Source: Tychonema sp. LEGE 06208 | GTDB lineage: Bacteria > Cyanobacteriota > Cyanobacteriia > Cyanobacteriales > Microcoleaceae | Reading direction: 5' to 3' | Assembly: GCF_015207505.1 (NCBI RefSeq) | Contig: NZ_JADEWT010000011.1 | Location: 1 to 64,000, forward strand | Length of the DNA stretch: 64,000 nt | Shown here: positions 52,705 to 62,340 of the stretch, in pieces | Layout: each line of letters starts with the position of its first letter | How positions within the stretch are numbered: position 1 is the stretch's first letter | Made by a program: the position numbers and the translations under genes | The notes under the pieces: generated by a model | The model's input: only the letters and a program-made list of their open reading frames with translations | Databases searched by the model: none | Told to the model about the DNA's origin: nothing

Positions 52705-53946
52705 TTATCGAACTTGTTGAACAGGCAAACTCCCCGGTTTCACAGTCAAATTAACTATTTGCCCGTTGCGATTAATCTCCATTTGCAACAGGCCGCCAAC
52801 CTTGGCATTTTGCACGAAATCCTGAACAGCTTCCGACTGAATAATCGGCTGATTGTTAATCTTTTGAATCACATCTCCAGCCCGCAAACCTGCCGCCGCC
52901 GCGGGAGAATTAGGAACTACACTCACAATAGCCACACCCCGATCGACTGCAACTCGCAGATTACTGTTAGCATTGCTGTTAATTTGCTGCTTAACATCAG
53001 GAGTCAGCGTCGCCATTTCAATTCCCAAATAAGCGTGTTCGACTTTCCCCGTCGAAATCAGTTCCTTCGCCACCTGTTGCGCCGCCTGAATCGGAATCGC
53101 AAAGCCCAATCCTTGAGCGCCTTGAATAATCGCCGTATTCATCCCAATAACTTCCCCCGAAGCATTCAGCAGCGGGCCGCCGGAATTCCCCGGATTGATT
53201 GCAGCGTCTGTTTGAATAAAACCGATGCGCTTGTCGGGTACGCCCACATCAGAGCTCGATCGCCCTGTAGCGCTAATAATCCCCGCAGTCACCGAATTGT
53301 CCAAACCCAAAGGATTGCCGATGGCGATCGCCCATTCCCCAGACAACAGCTTATCAGAATTGCCGATCGCCGCCACAGGCAGAGCAGTCGCCTCAATCTT
53401 CACCACAGCCACATCCGTCACCTTATCCGCCCCCAACACCCGCCCCTGATAGCTGCGGCCGTCCCTGAGAGTTACATTTACCGTATCTGCACCCTCTACA
53501 ACGTGAGCGTTAGTGAGAATCACGCCGTCGGCCCCGATGACGAAACCCGAACCCGTACCCCGTTCGATCCCGCCCCTACCGCCCGAATTCGGTTCTGCAC
53601 CAAAAAAATCTTCCGGCGAAAGCGATCTATTTGTCGGTTTCACCAAGCGCGAAGCATCGATCCGCACCACCGCCGGGCCTACTTTTTCCACCGCAGCCAC
53701 AATGAAATTCACATTAGCTGCATCGCCCGACAAAGGAACCTGCGGCAATACTTTGCTACCTTTAACCTCCGTCTTAGGAGGCAGTTGCAATTTCGGTTGC
53801 ATCACCTCTTGTCTCGAATCACCAGAATTAGGACGTAATTGAGAAACCGTCAGCCGATCGCCCAACATGGCGGCTCCGGCCCCCGTTACCAGCAGCAATA
53901 TGTAAATTGCCGGTTGCTTCCAAAACTTGCCTGTAGAACTCTTCAT
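52705..53946 (-). CDS. HtrA/Deg-family serine protease
   Basis: Starting at ATG 53946 (AGGAAAG upstream) the protein has 413 residues and an N-terminal hydrophobic helix ([15 protein letters not shown]); an ATG at 54030 would add 28 residues in front of it. The trypsin-like domain has the triad His in [10 protein letters not shown], Asp in VTDVAVVKI and Ser in [15 protein letters not shown]. One PDZ domain follows ([20 protein letters not shown] and [12 protein letters not shown]). Cyanobacteria carry HhoA, HhoB and HtrA paralogues of this layout that degrade or refold damaged proteins in the periplasm or thylakoid lumen; which one this is cannot be told. Confidence 0.92.
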   Translation of the reverse strand: MKSSTGKFWKQPAIYILLLVTGAGAAMLGDRLTVSQLRPNSGDSRQEVMQPKLQLPPKTEVKGSKVLPQVPLSGDAANVNFIVAAVEKVGPAVVRIDASRLVKPTNRSLSPEDFFGAEPNSGGRGGIERGTGSGFVIGADGVILTNAHVVEGADTVNVTLRDGRSYQGRVLGADKVTDVAVVKIEATALPVAAIGNSDKLLSGEWAIAIGNPLGLDNSVTAGIISATGRSSSDVGVPDKRIGFIQTDAAINPGNSGGPLLNASGEVIGMNTAIIQGAQGLGFAIPIQAAQQVAKELISTGKVEHAYLGIEMATLTPDVKQQINSNANSNLRVAVDRGVAIVSVVPNSPAAAAGLRAGDVIQKINNQPIIQSEAVQDFVQNAKVGGLLQMEINRNGQIVNLTVKPGSLPVQQVR

Positions 53947-54259
53947 AGCCACGTTTTTAGGCTTTCCTGCCACATTTAAATATTTGCTTAGCAGCTCTTT
54001 GATACCTGCTATATCGCCGCAGAGCCGCAAAATTTTTGGGCGATGGCTGGGAGCCCCGCAAGCTACGGCAGACTCCCTTAAACTTTAACATTCAGCTTCT
54101 CATTTTGGATTTTTGATTGCCGATTTTCGCTGATTTTGCTAAGAGATACGGTTGAAACCGCCCAATCTTGGGCCGCTCTAGCTTCCCAACCACCAACTCG
54201 ACTAAACTGAACTGTTTGGACTTGAAAATCTCTTAAATGCCGATCGGCAGAGGTAATCG
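53947..54259. other. Divergent region between the protease gene and dnaA
   Basis: It must hold the dnaA promoter. No perfect TTTTCCACA box was found here, in contrast to the downstream side of dnaA. Nothing else was recognised. Confidence 0.4.
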
Positions 54260-55633
54260 ATGGACATTCCCCTCGAAAATCTGTGGAAACAGATACTTGA
54301 ACGTCTCCAGGTACAACTGAGCAGACCTAGCTTTGAGACCTGGATCAAAACTGCCAGAGCCGAACAACTCGAAAATAACTGTTTGATTGTCAGCGCCCCC
54401 AACCCCTTTGCTCGCAATTGGTTGCAAAAATATTACAGAGAAATCCTTGCTGATGCAGTCGAAGAAATTCTCGGCTATCCCGTAGACATTTACTTGACAA
54501 TTGCCGGGGGAAATGAAACAGGCGACAGCAGCGACTCCGCCACAATTTCGCCCTCCCCCATCGCCACCGATGTCCCCGAAAACAAATCGCTTCACCCGCC
54601 TAAACCCGCTAATTTAAACCCCAAATACGTATTTTCCCGCTTTGTCGTCGGTTCCAACAACCGCATGGCTCACGCAGCAGCCCTCGCAGTAGCCGAGTCT
54701 CCGGGCCGAGAATTCAATCCCTTATTTTTGTGCGGCGGCGTTGGTTTGGGGAAAACTCATCTGATGCAGGCGATCGGTCATTATCGCTTGGAAATTGACC
54801 CCAACGCCAAGATTTTTTACGTTTCTACTGAAAAATTTACTAACGATTTAATTGTCGCAATTCGCAAAGACAGTATGCAAAGTTTCCGCGATCATTATCG
54901 GGCAGCGGATGTTTTATTAATAGATGATATTCAATTTATTGAAGGCAAAGAATACACTCAAGAAGAATTTTTTCACACGTTTAATACTTTGCACGAATCT
55001 GGAAATCAAGTAGTTTTAGCTTCCGATCGCCCGCCGCAGCAAATTCCCCGCCTGCAAGAGCGTTTGTGTTCCCGATTTTCCATGGGATTAATTGCTGATA
55101 TTCAATTGCCCGACTTGGAAACGCGGATGGCAATTTTGCAGAAAAAAGGTGAGTACGAAAATATGCGGTTGCCGCGAGATGTGATTGAATACATTGCTTC
55201 TAGCTATACTTCCAATGTTCGGGAATTAGAAGGAGCTTTGATTCGGGCCGTAGCATATCTTTCCATTACCGGTTTGCCGATGACAGTTGAGAATATCGCC
55301 CCGGTTTTGAATCCGCAAACTGAAACGGTACAGGCGACTCCCGATGCGGTAATTGCAGTGGTGGCTGAGGCGTTTGATGTTTCTGTCGAAGATTTGAAAG
55401 GTATTTCCCGCCGGCGCGAAATTAGTCTCGCCCGTCAAATAGGGATGTATTTAATTCGGCAGCATACTGCTTTGAGTTTGCCGAAGGTTGGCGAAGTGTT
55501 CGGCGGAAAAGACCACACGACGGTGCTTTACAGTTGCGACAAAATTGCTCAGTTGCGGAACACTGACCCGAATTTGGCTCAAACTTTGCGTCAGTTGAGC
55601 GATCGAATTAACGTTGTCAGTCGCAAAAGTTAA
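54260..55633 (+). CDS. dnaA: Chromosomal replication initiator DnaA
   Basis: The 457-residue protein has the four DnaA parts. Domain I opens [20 protein letters not shown], a short variable linker carries [16 protein letters not shown], and the AAA+ domain III has Walker [18 protein letters not shown] and Walker [13 protein letters not shown]. Domain IV has the DNA-binding signature [18 protein letters not shown]. It binds the TTTTCCACA boxes that lie just downstream and opens the origin. The dnaA-box cluster-dnaN order is the common origin layout of many bacteria. Start at ATG 54260. Confidence 0.97.
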   Translation: MDIPLENLWKQILERLQVQLSRPSFETWIKTARAEQLENNCLIVSAPNPFARNWLQKYYREILADAVEEILGYPVDIYLTIAGGNETGDSSDSATISPSPIATDVPENKSLHPPKPANLNPKYVFSRFVVGSNNRMAHAAALAVAESPGREFNPLFLCGGVGLGKTHLMQAIGHYRLEIDPNAKIFYVSTEKFTNDLIVAIRKDSMQSFRDHYRAADVLLIDDIQFIEGKEYTQEEFFHTFNTLHESGNQVVLASDRPPQQIPRLQERLCSRFSMGLIADIQLPDLETRMAILQKKGEYENMRLPRDVIEYIASSYTSNVRELEGALIRAVAYLSITGLPMTVENIAPVLNPQTETVQATPDAVIAVVAEAFDVSVEDLKGISRRREISLARQIGMYLIRQHTALSLPKVGEVFGGKDHTTVLYSCDKIAQLRNTDPNLAQTLRQLSDRINVVSRKS

Positions 55634-55724
55634 TAAAAAGTCAGTAGTCATTAGTCATTAGTCAGCAGTCATTAGTCAGCAGTCATTAGTCATTAGTCAG
55701 CAGTCATTCCAATGCCTCTGCCCC
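55634..55724. repeat. AGTCATT / AGTCAGC heptamer array
   Basis: About ten units of AGTCATT and AGTCAGC run from the dnaA stop to the first DnaA box. It is the same heptamer family as at 18440 and 45593. Confidence 0.85.
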
Positions 55725-55915
55725 CTGCCTGTGGAAAAACCTGTGGAAAATTTGCCCTTTGTTTGTGGAAAACTTTACTCGATCGCCCAAAACCATTTTT
55801 TTACTAAAATGGGCGATCGTATTTAGCAGCTTTTCCACAAGTTTTCCACAGTTTTTGGAAACTACAAGTCATATCCCGCAAACAGTTAACTTTTTTTTCC
55901 ACAGTTTCCACAGGG
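55725..55915. other. Putative chromosomal replication origin (DnaA-box cluster)
   Basis: Six perfect TTTTCCACA-type boxes lie between dnaA and dnaN. Three are in the TGTGGAAAA orientation at 55730-55738, 55742-55750 and 55764-55772, and three are in the TTTTCCACA orientation at 55831-55839, 55842-55850 and 55895-55903. A one-mismatch box GTTTCCACA follows at 55904-55912. The two groups face each other across a spacer of about 58 bp. AT-rich DNA follows at about 55880-55965 as a possible unwinding element. TTTTCCACA is the box known for cyanobacterial DnaA. Functional origin use is inferred. Confidence 0.75.
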
Positions 55916-56135
55916 CGATCGACATAAAAATAATTCAACAAATTAAAAAAAATCTAGTCCTCAGCGCGTTAACCTCAGAAACCCGATTTCTAAGTATATT
56001 TCTCCTTCCTTCACAAAATTTTGCCCATAAACCCGGTTTCTAGCCCCAGAAATAAGCCCTGACAGAGAAAAGTCAGCCCGCCGACTTTCTGTGATAGGAT
56101 TTGGTTTCGTCTCAAATCCGGTTAATTAACCTCCC

Positions 56136-57275
56136 ATGAAATTGGTTTGCACCCAAAGTGACCTCAACGCCAACCTCTCGTTGGTAAGTCGGGCCGTTCC
56201 CTCCCGCCCGACACATCCGGTACTAGCCAACGTGCTCTTAGTAGCGGATGAGGAAAATCAGCGGGTTAGCTTGACAGCTTTCGATCTCAGTTTAGGAATT
56301 CGCACCAGCTTCGCAGCAGAAGTGACCGGCGGCGGCAGTTTTACCATACCCGCTAAATTGCTCAACGATATTGTTTCGAGACTCCCAGATGGAGAGATTA
56401 CTTTAGAAGATGAAGCGGGGGACACCGTAGCATATCTCAGTTGCAGTTCAGGCAGCTACCAAGTTAGAGGCATGGGCCCGGAAGAATTCCCAGAATTGCC
56501 AGCAATCGAAGCCGGAACAATCCTCAAACTGCCGCCCGAAGCCTTGATAGAAGGACTCAAAGGAACTTTATTTGCGACAAGCCCCGACGAAGCAAAACAG
56601 GTACTTGCAGGCGTGCATTTAAAGGTATTGCAAGATTGCTTGGAATTTGCAGCGACAGACGGCCACAGATTGGCAGTAGTTCAAACTATCAATGAAAAAG
56701 TCGAAGGCGAAGAAACCCAAGAAGAATTTGAGGTGACAGTTCCGGCTAAAGCATTGCGGGAAGTAGAAAGAATGCTAGTAATGCGGCAGTGGACTGAACC
56801 AGTTACGCTGCATTTTGAACATGGTCAAGTAGTGTTTGAATGGGCAGACCAGCGGTTGACAACTCGCACCTTAGAAGGGCAATATCCCGCATACCGGCAG
56901 TTGATTCCACCGTCTTTTGAGCGGCAAATTACCTTGGAAAGGCGATCGCTCTTAGCAGCCGTCGAAAGAATAGCAGTCTTTGCCGACCAAAAAAATAATA
57001 TCCTCAAATGCAGCATCGACGAGGAAAATCAGGAAATCACCTTATCGGTAGATGCCAAAGATGTCGGTAGCGGCAAAGAGTCAATGCCGGCGCAGATTTC
57101 GGGAGACAGCATCGATATTGCTTTCAACGTGAAATACTTAATTGACATTTTGAAAACAGCTCAGTCTCCCGAAATTCAACTGCAATTAAACGGCGCTCTG
57201 GCTCCTGTAATTTTTCAACCTTTGGGCGGAGTCAATGCTACATTTTTGGTGATGCCCGTTCAGCTAAGAGCGTAA
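56136..57275 (+). CDS. dnaN: DNA polymerase III beta subunit (sliding clamp)
   Basis: The 379-residue protein has the three-domain clamp pattern: MKLVCTQSDLNANLSLVSRA, VPSRPTHPVLANVLL, FATSPDEAKQVLAGVHLK, AATDGHRLAVVQ, and the end LAPVIFQPLGGVNATFLVMP matching the M-P-(V/M)-R-type C-terminus that forms the partner pocket. It encircles DNA and tethers polymerase III. The position next to dnaA and the box cluster supports the origin assignment. A palindromic hairpin follows three bases after the stop. Confidence 0.97.
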   Translation: MKLVCTQSDLNANLSLVSRAVPSRPTHPVLANVLLVADEENQRVSLTAFDLSLGIRTSFAAEVTGGGSFTIPAKLLNDIVSRLPDGEITLEDEAGDTVAYLSCSSGSYQVRGMGPEEFPELPAIEAGTILKLPPEALIEGLKGTLFATSPDEAKQVLAGVHLKVLQDCLEFAATDGHRLAVVQTINEKVEGEETQEEFEVTVPAKALREVERMLVMRQWTEPVTLHFEHGQVVFEWADQRLTTRTLEGQYPAYRQLIPPSFERQITLERRSLLAAVERIAVFADQKNNILKCSIDEENQEITLSVDAKDVGSGKESMPAQISGDSIDIAFNVKYLIDILKTAQSPEIQLQLNGALAPVIFQPLGGVNATFLVMPVQLRA

Positions 57276-57277
57276 CA

Positions 57278-57323
57278 GTAGGGTGCTCTTCGGCGCACGG
57301 CCGTGCGCCGAAGAGCACCCTAC
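57278..57323. repeat. Perfect 46-bp palindrome after dnaN
   Basis: GTAGGGTGCTCTTCGGCGCA followed by CGG forms the left arm, and CCGTGCGCCGAAGAGCACCC followed by TAC is its exact complement with no loop. It may serve as the dnaN terminator, but it lacks a T tract and looks like a mobile palindrome. Confidence 0.85.
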
Positions 57324-57350
57324 ATACAGCGTATTCCAGGTTTGTGAAGT

Positions 57351-57379
57351 GTAGGGACACGGCAGTGCCGTGTCCCTAC
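57351..57379. repeat. Second palindrome GTAGGGACACGGCA
   Basis: GTAGGGACACGGCA and TGCCGTGTCCCTAC are exact complements around one G, 27 bp from the previous palindrome. Both start with GTAGGG and end with CCCTAC, which suggests one repeat class. The rest of the gap (57380-57597) holds a CCCCCC-rich stretch and CTTCCTT units at 57550-57597. Confidence 0.8.
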
Positions 57380-57597
57380 GCGGAGTTGAGGATAGGCCGG
57401 CGTACTTCATAAATGTGGAATCTGCTGTAATTATACCAATTTCATAAAGTAGCGCTAGATATTACCCCCCCAACCCCCCCCGCGACTTCGGGGGGGCTAA
57501 GACTTCATCTATACCACATATGAAAGAAAAATGGTATTAGTTTCTATTTCTTCCCTCTTCCTTCTTCCTTCTTCCTTCTTCCTTCTTCCTTCTTCCT

Positions 57598-59037
57598 TCA
57601 AATCAATGGCAACAAAATCTCAAATTCCGTCCCCGTACCGGGCGTAGAATGCAAATTCAACTTGCCTTTATGCTTCTCCGTCACAATTTGATGAGTAATT
57701 GCCAACCCCAAACCCGTACCTTTCCCAGCAGGTTTAGTGGTGAAAAATGTATCAAAAATCCTGCGCTGAATTTCTGGCGGAATTCCCGGCCCGTTATCGG
57801 CAATTCTGATCGCTATCCAAGCGTTATTTTGATTTTTTTCGCTTGCTTCTGGGCTGAAACCGGCGTTTTGGCTGGCGGATGATAGCTGTTTTGCATTTGG
57901 TCGATCGCCCAAAACATAATTTTGCAATAATTCCGAATTCACGAAGTCTCCGTCAGAACTGTCTATTACCTCAGTTTCAATCGTAATCGCAGCGACAAAA
58001 CCTGTTTCTTCTTTTACTTCTTCCAAAGCATCGATCGCATTGCTGATGATATTCATAAACACCTGACTCAACTGACCAGAGTAACACTTGACCAAAGGCA
58101 AATCCCCATAATTTTTAACTACTTTAAACCCGTACTTCAGACGGCTTTTCATAATTAGCAGCGTACTGTCAATACATTCGTGGAGGTTAGCTTCTTTCAA
58201 GTGAGTTTCGTCCATGTAAGAAAAGGTGTGCAGGCTGGTGACAAGTTCCCTCAGTCTCTCTGATGAAGCCTTCATGCTTTTGAGAATTTCCACCCAATCT
58301 TCGTGCAAAAAATCAAATTCTATATTTTTTTTGAGTGCGTCAATTTTTTCGCTAGGCCCGACAATTTGCTCGTAAGCAGACAGCAACTCCATGATGTCTT
58401 TCGAGTAGTTAGACAAAAAGCCGAGATTTCCGCTGATGCAGGTGACAGGGTTTCTAATTTCGTGAGCTACTCCAGCTACCATCTGCCCCAAACTGGCTAA
58501 TTTTTCGGTTTGAATTAGTTGAGATTGAGTTTGCTGCCTCAGCAATTTTGTCGCTAATTCGTGAATTTTTGACTGGGCCACTAACAGTTCGCGTACATCT
58601 ACCAAAGTATAAGTTTGGGGCGACACTTGAACCACAATCGGCTCGTAAAGCAGTTCTTTCGAGCGCTGCAGCGACTTCCGCGCTGCATCCACGATTAAAG
58701 TATTGCTAGGAAAAATCAAAGTCTCAATTTCAGCAAAGCGATATAAAGCCTTGATAGGTCGTTTTAAAAATAATTCTCTTCCAAAAGGACGGCTGAGAAA
58801 TTCTAAAAATCTCCGCCGGGAAATCATGCCGACAAATTTACCTTGATTTGTCAAAATGACTCCCGGTAACAGCGGATTAGTTTCTAACATCTGGGAAATT
58901 TTCATCCCGAAATCCATAGCTTCTACTTGAAAATCGTAAAGCGATAATTCTTGGAGAGTAGAGTCTAAACGAAGTTCTCCAGAGTCAGCTTCGGACACGG
59001 GTTGTACTGGTATTTCTACGCAAGAAGTATTTAACAT
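57598..59037 (-). CDS. CBS-like sensor histidine kinase
   Basis: The 479-residue protein has no membrane helix. Residues about 20-155 resemble a CBS-domain pair (LLPGVILTNQGKFVGMISRR and NTLIVDAARKSLQRSKELLY, PIVVQV), which may bind a nucleotide. The kinase has His192 in QMVAGVAHEIRNPVTCISGN and ATPase boxes MNIISNAIDALEE, IADNGPGIPPEI and KGTGLGLAITHQIV, ending STPGTGTEFEILLP. The HisKA region resembles that of the kinase at 34174. No response regulator gene adjoins, so it is an orphan kinase. The long gap upstream holds its promoter. Confidence 0.85.
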   Translation of the reverse strand: MLNTSCVEIPVQPVSEADSGELRLDSTLQELSLYDFQVEAMDFGMKISQMLETNPLLPGVILTNQGKFVGMISRRRFLEFLSRPFGRELFLKRPIKALYRFAEIETLIFPSNTLIVDAARKSLQRSKELLYEPIVVQVSPQTYTLVDVRELLVAQSKIHELATKLLRQQTQSQLIQTEKLASLGQMVAGVAHEIRNPVTCISGNLGFLSNYSKDIMELLSAYEQIVGPSEKIDALKKNIEFDFLHEDWVEILKSMKASSERLRELVTSLHTFSYMDETHLKEANLHECIDSTLLIMKSRLKYGFKVVKNYGDLPLVKCYSGQLSQVFMNIISNAIDALEEVKEETGFVAAITIETEVIDSSDGDFVNSELLQNYVLGDRPNAKQLSSASQNAGFSPEASEKNQNNAWIAIRIADNGPGIPPEIQRRIFDTFFTTKPAGKGTGLGLAITHQIVTEKHKGKLNLHSTPGTGTEFEILLPLI

Positions 59038-59856
59038 AAATTCATCAGCACGCTTTTTTGGTTTTTATTTGCCAGCAGACATTCAGTTACCAAAGCTCAG
59101 TCGGTGAGTAGCTGAGTGCTTTTGCCGACATCCCTCTGGCAAACGGCATTTTAAATTACACAAAAAACTGTTTGTGGCAAAGGGGATTTTACCACTCCAA
59201 GTATTAGGCAAGTTTGAGGATGGCCGAGATAGATGCGCCTTGGTAATTATGCCTGACTTTATTTTATATTGGCTTGAGGCGTATTAACTGTTATTTAGAG
59301 TATTTAACTATTCGTTAACCTTGGGCTAAAAAGCTTAACCTGTCGTTAACAATAACCCGATTGCGCTGGAAGTTATCATTAATTGATGATACAGGAAAAT
59401 CATTATTGCGGCGCGATTCTCAAATACCCCTGCTCGGTTTACCCATAGAGTCTGGCTGTCTAAACAAGCTTGCTACTTTTATGATTTGTTCGTTGCAACA
59501 GGCCAATTTGGCGCAATATTTGGTGATGTTTTAATTGATTAAATTTTTGTGACTTTTTGTGATAATTCGCGCCAGTTAAATCAATAATTATCCGATTGAT
59601 AGGAAAAATATAAAATTAATTTTAACAACTATTATTTTCCTGTGGAGATATAGATATTATAGGCGACCATTGCTAGGGATCGGATATTGCGGTGTCCGGT
59701 GCTGGAATCTGCAACTTTTAATGGTTTCTATAACATTGAGGACGATCGCCAAAAAGTTTCAACGGAATTTTAAACTTAGTGCTGTGCAGAAGGTATGATC
59801 GACAGGGAGTCCGCCAAATACGTGAAACTAAATACCAATTTACCAGTAGGCGATCG
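59038..59856. other. Long divergent intergenic region
   Basis: About 800 bp without a convincing gene separate the orphan kinase from the permease. The sequence is AT-rich around 59530-59660 and has CTTAACCTGTCGTTAACA-type words near 59333. No repeat family or riboswitch was recognised. Frames here lack start signals. Confidence 0.4.
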
Positions 59857-60933
59857 ATGCAACCAGCCCTAACGAATCAGTTAAACAATGCTTTTACCCT
59901 TTTTCTCAGCCTGTTAGTAGAAGCAATACCTTTTCTGCTGCTGGGAGTTTTATTCTCAGGTTTGCTGCTGGGGTTTGTAGACGAACGCAAGCTCGTATCC
60001 CGCATCCCGCGAAACCCCCTGCTGGGCGCTTTGATGGGGAGTTCGATCGGCTTTTTGTTTCCCGTGTGCGAGTGCGGTAACGTGCCCGTAGCCCGCAGGT
60101 TGCTGATGCAGGGAGTACCCGCACCAGCGGCGATCGGCTTTTTGCTAGCAGCCCCCACCATCAACCCGATCGTAGTTTGGGCGACTTGGACAGCATTTCG
60201 CGATCAGCCAGAAATAGTAGTTTTGCGGGTAGTCTTTTCTCTGTTTATCGCCACAATCATCGGCTGGGTGTTCAGCGCCCAAGCAGACTTGCGGCCTCTG
60301 TTACACCCCTCTGTAGCCCGCGCAATTCCCCTCCCAAAACCAGAGTTTTCCGAACAAAACCTCGCCCAAGACAGCACTCCGCTATTGTTGCAGTCTGGAA
60401 CATTTATGCTCGGTCAGGGGGGTGCAGTGCCGATCGAATCTTTGCTACAAGAGGAGTGGAAGCCCTTAGCAACAGGCAAAACCGAAAAAACCTCTAAACC
60501 TTCTTCGATGTTTCACCGCGTTTCTAGAGAGCGTCTGCGCCTGCTTTTAGATAGTATGGTACAGGAGTTGCGGGAGTTGGGAGGAGTTTTGGTCATCGGA
60601 AGCGCGATCGCCGCCATCATTCAAGTTGGCGCACCCCGCGAACTAATTCTCAACCTCGGTCAAGGCCCGGTTTCCTCGATTCTCGCCATGCTGCTATTAG
60701 CCGCAGTCGTATCGATTTGTTCTACAGTAGATGCTTTTTTTGCCCTGTCTTTTGCCGCCACATTTACCAGCGGTTCGCTGTTAGCCTTTCTCGTTTTCGG
60801 CCCGATGATTGACCTCAAAGGCATCGGTTTAATGCTCTCTATTTTTAAAGGTAGAGCCGTAATTTACTTAATTGTCTTGGCTGCTCAACTAACATTTTTA
60901 ATGACCCTAGCTGTCAACTTGTATTTAGGTTGA
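59857..60933 (+). CDS. ArsP/YraQ-family permease (DUF318)
   Basis: Starting at ATG 59857 the protein has 358 residues; an ATG at 59779 would add a basic, unlikely extension. It has about eight membrane helices. The conserved metal-type motif FPVCECGNVPVARRL and LAAPTINPIVVWATW occur in the first half, and CSTVDAFFALSFAATFTSGS with GPMIDLKGIGLM in the second half, in the twofold pattern of this family. Such permeases move organo-arsenicals or unknown ions out of the cell. The next gene encodes the TIGR03943 protein, which commonly accompanies this permease, so they probably form a two-part system. Confidence 0.85.
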   Translation: MQPALTNQLNNAFTLFLSLLVEAIPFLLLGVLFSGLLLGFVDERKLVSRIPRNPLLGALMGSSIGFLFPVCECGNVPVARRLLMQGVPAPAAIGFLLAAPTINPIVVWATWTAFRDQPEIVVLRVVFSLFIATIIGWVFSAQADLRPLLHPSVARAIPLPKPEFSEQNLAQDSTPLLLQSGTFMLGQGGAVPIESLLQEEWKPLATGKTEKTSKPSSMFHRVSRERLRLLLDSMVQELRELGGVLVIGSAIAAIIQVGAPRELILNLGQGPVSSILAMLLLAAVVSICSTVDAFFALSFAATFTSGSLLAFLVFGPMIDLKGIGLMLSIFKGRAVIYLIVLAAQLTFLMTLAVNLYLG

Positions 60934-61368
60934 TCGATTTGCCCGCACGGACAAATAACGATATAGCATTTCTCATAAAGATGAGGTGCTTTCGGGCATA
61001 GGCAAAACCGGCCAAACCGGCCAAACCGGGCATACCTCACCACGCGATCGAACCGCAATAGACTTCCAATTCTCTTTGAGCCAAGAACAATGACAAATAA
61101 CAACAACTAATAACTAAGGAGCAACAACTAATAACCAATAACCAATAACCAATAACCAATAATCAATAACCAATAACCAATAACCAATAACCAATAACCA
61201 ATAACCAATAACCAATAACCAATAACCAATAACCAATAACCAATAACCAATAACCAATAACCAATAACCAATAACCAATAACCAATAACCAATAACTAAT
61301 GACTGATGACTGATGACTAATGACTAATGACTAATGACTAATGACTAATAACTAATGACTCTTAAAAC
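60934..61368. repeat. Gap with a long (CCAATAA)n array and a TGACTAA array
   Basis: An uninterrupted CCAATAA array fills 61131-61296 (about 23 copies, with one ATCAATA variant at 61161), followed by TGACTAA/TGACTGA units to 61358. This is the longest array in the window and lies directly upstream of the TIGR03943 start. Confidence 0.9.
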
Positions 61369-62157
61369 ATGAATCTTAAAAAACTTAGCCCTTGGCTGGA
61401 CGCCCTAGCTATCCTAGCCTGGGGAATATTGCTCCTCAAATATTGGATTACAGGCAAATTAAGCATTCTGATTCACCCCAATTACTTTGGCTTGACAGTC
61501 GCGGGAGGAATCGGCTTAATGGTGATTGGCGGATTTAAGATTTGGGAACTCTTAAAGGTCGATCGCGCCAACAAACAATTCCGGACATCCCCAGCCAACA
61601 ACTCTCCCAGAATCACAGAAGTTGAACACATTACTTTATTTCCCCCCAGCATCGGCAGCACCTTAATGCTGAGCGTCGCATTAATCGGTTTAGCAGTAAC
61701 GCCCCGCACATTTACCAGCCAGACAGCATTGGAACGAGGTCTCACCGAATCTCTGCCCATCACCAGACTGCAACCGCAAGAATTTCGCAATACTACAAAA
61801 CCCGAAAATCGATCGCTCGTCGAATGGGTGCGGCTGTTAAATTTTAATCCCGAACCAGATACATACAGAGATCAAAAAGTCAAGGTTAAAGGATTTGTGA
61901 TTCACCCGCCCAACATAGCAGAACAATATATGTGGATCGGGCGTTTTATCATTACCTGCTGCGCGGCGGATGCCTATCCGATCGGGTTGCCGGTCAAATT
62001 AGCGATCGGTCAAAACCGCGCCTCTTTTCCCCCAGACAGTTGGCTAGAAATAGAAGGAGAAACAATCGTAGAAGAACTACAAGGTAAGCGCAAATTAATC
62101 ATTCAAGCATCCTCCCTCAAACCAATTCCCGAACCAAAAAACCCTTATGATTATTAG
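61369..62157 (+). CDS. TIGR03943-family permease partner protein
   Basis: The 262-residue protein has two N-terminal membrane helices (LDALAILAWGILLLKYW and GLTVAGGIGLMVIGGFKIW), a third near 100-115 (LMLSVALIGLAVTP), and a soluble C-terminal domain with VKVKGFVIHPPNIAEQYMWI, GRFIITCCAADAYPIGLPVK and SWLEIEGETIVEE. The C-terminal domain resembles an OB-like fold with a Cys-Cys metal-type motif. The family is encoded next to DUF318 permeases, as here. No ribosome-binding site is evident before ATG 61369, which follows the heptamer array. Confidence 0.85.
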   Translation: MNLKKLSPWLDALAILAWGILLLKYWITGKLSILIHPNYFGLTVAGGIGLMVIGGFKIWELLKVDRANKQFRTSPANNSPRITEVEHITLFPPSIGSTLMLSVALIGLAVTPRTFTSQTALERGLTESLPITRLQPQEFRNTTKPENRSLVEWVRLLNFNPEPDTYRDQKVKVKGFVIHPPNIAEQYMWIGRFIITCCAADAYPIGLPVKLAIGQNRASFPPDSWLEIEGETIVEELQGKRKLIIQASSLKPIPEPKNPYDY

Positions 62158-62340
62158 ATGTGGAGCTGGTTGCAGATTAAATTTTATCTTTCTGATTGTA
62201 AAATGTGTGTCGGGCCAGTCCTACAATCAGAAAATGAAGATATGATAAAGTTCGCTAAAAAATGGCTGCAGCATCCTGTAGAAATTGCCAACTACCGATT
62301 CAGCAACTAGACTCATAATTAGGAAATAAGTTTAGAGTAT

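Noticed and set aside
52714..53838. A 374-residue plus-strand open frame opposite the HtrA-type protease
   Set aside because: It is the antisense shadow of a gene with all catalytic motifs; its translation is rich in Arg, His and Asn and without structure.
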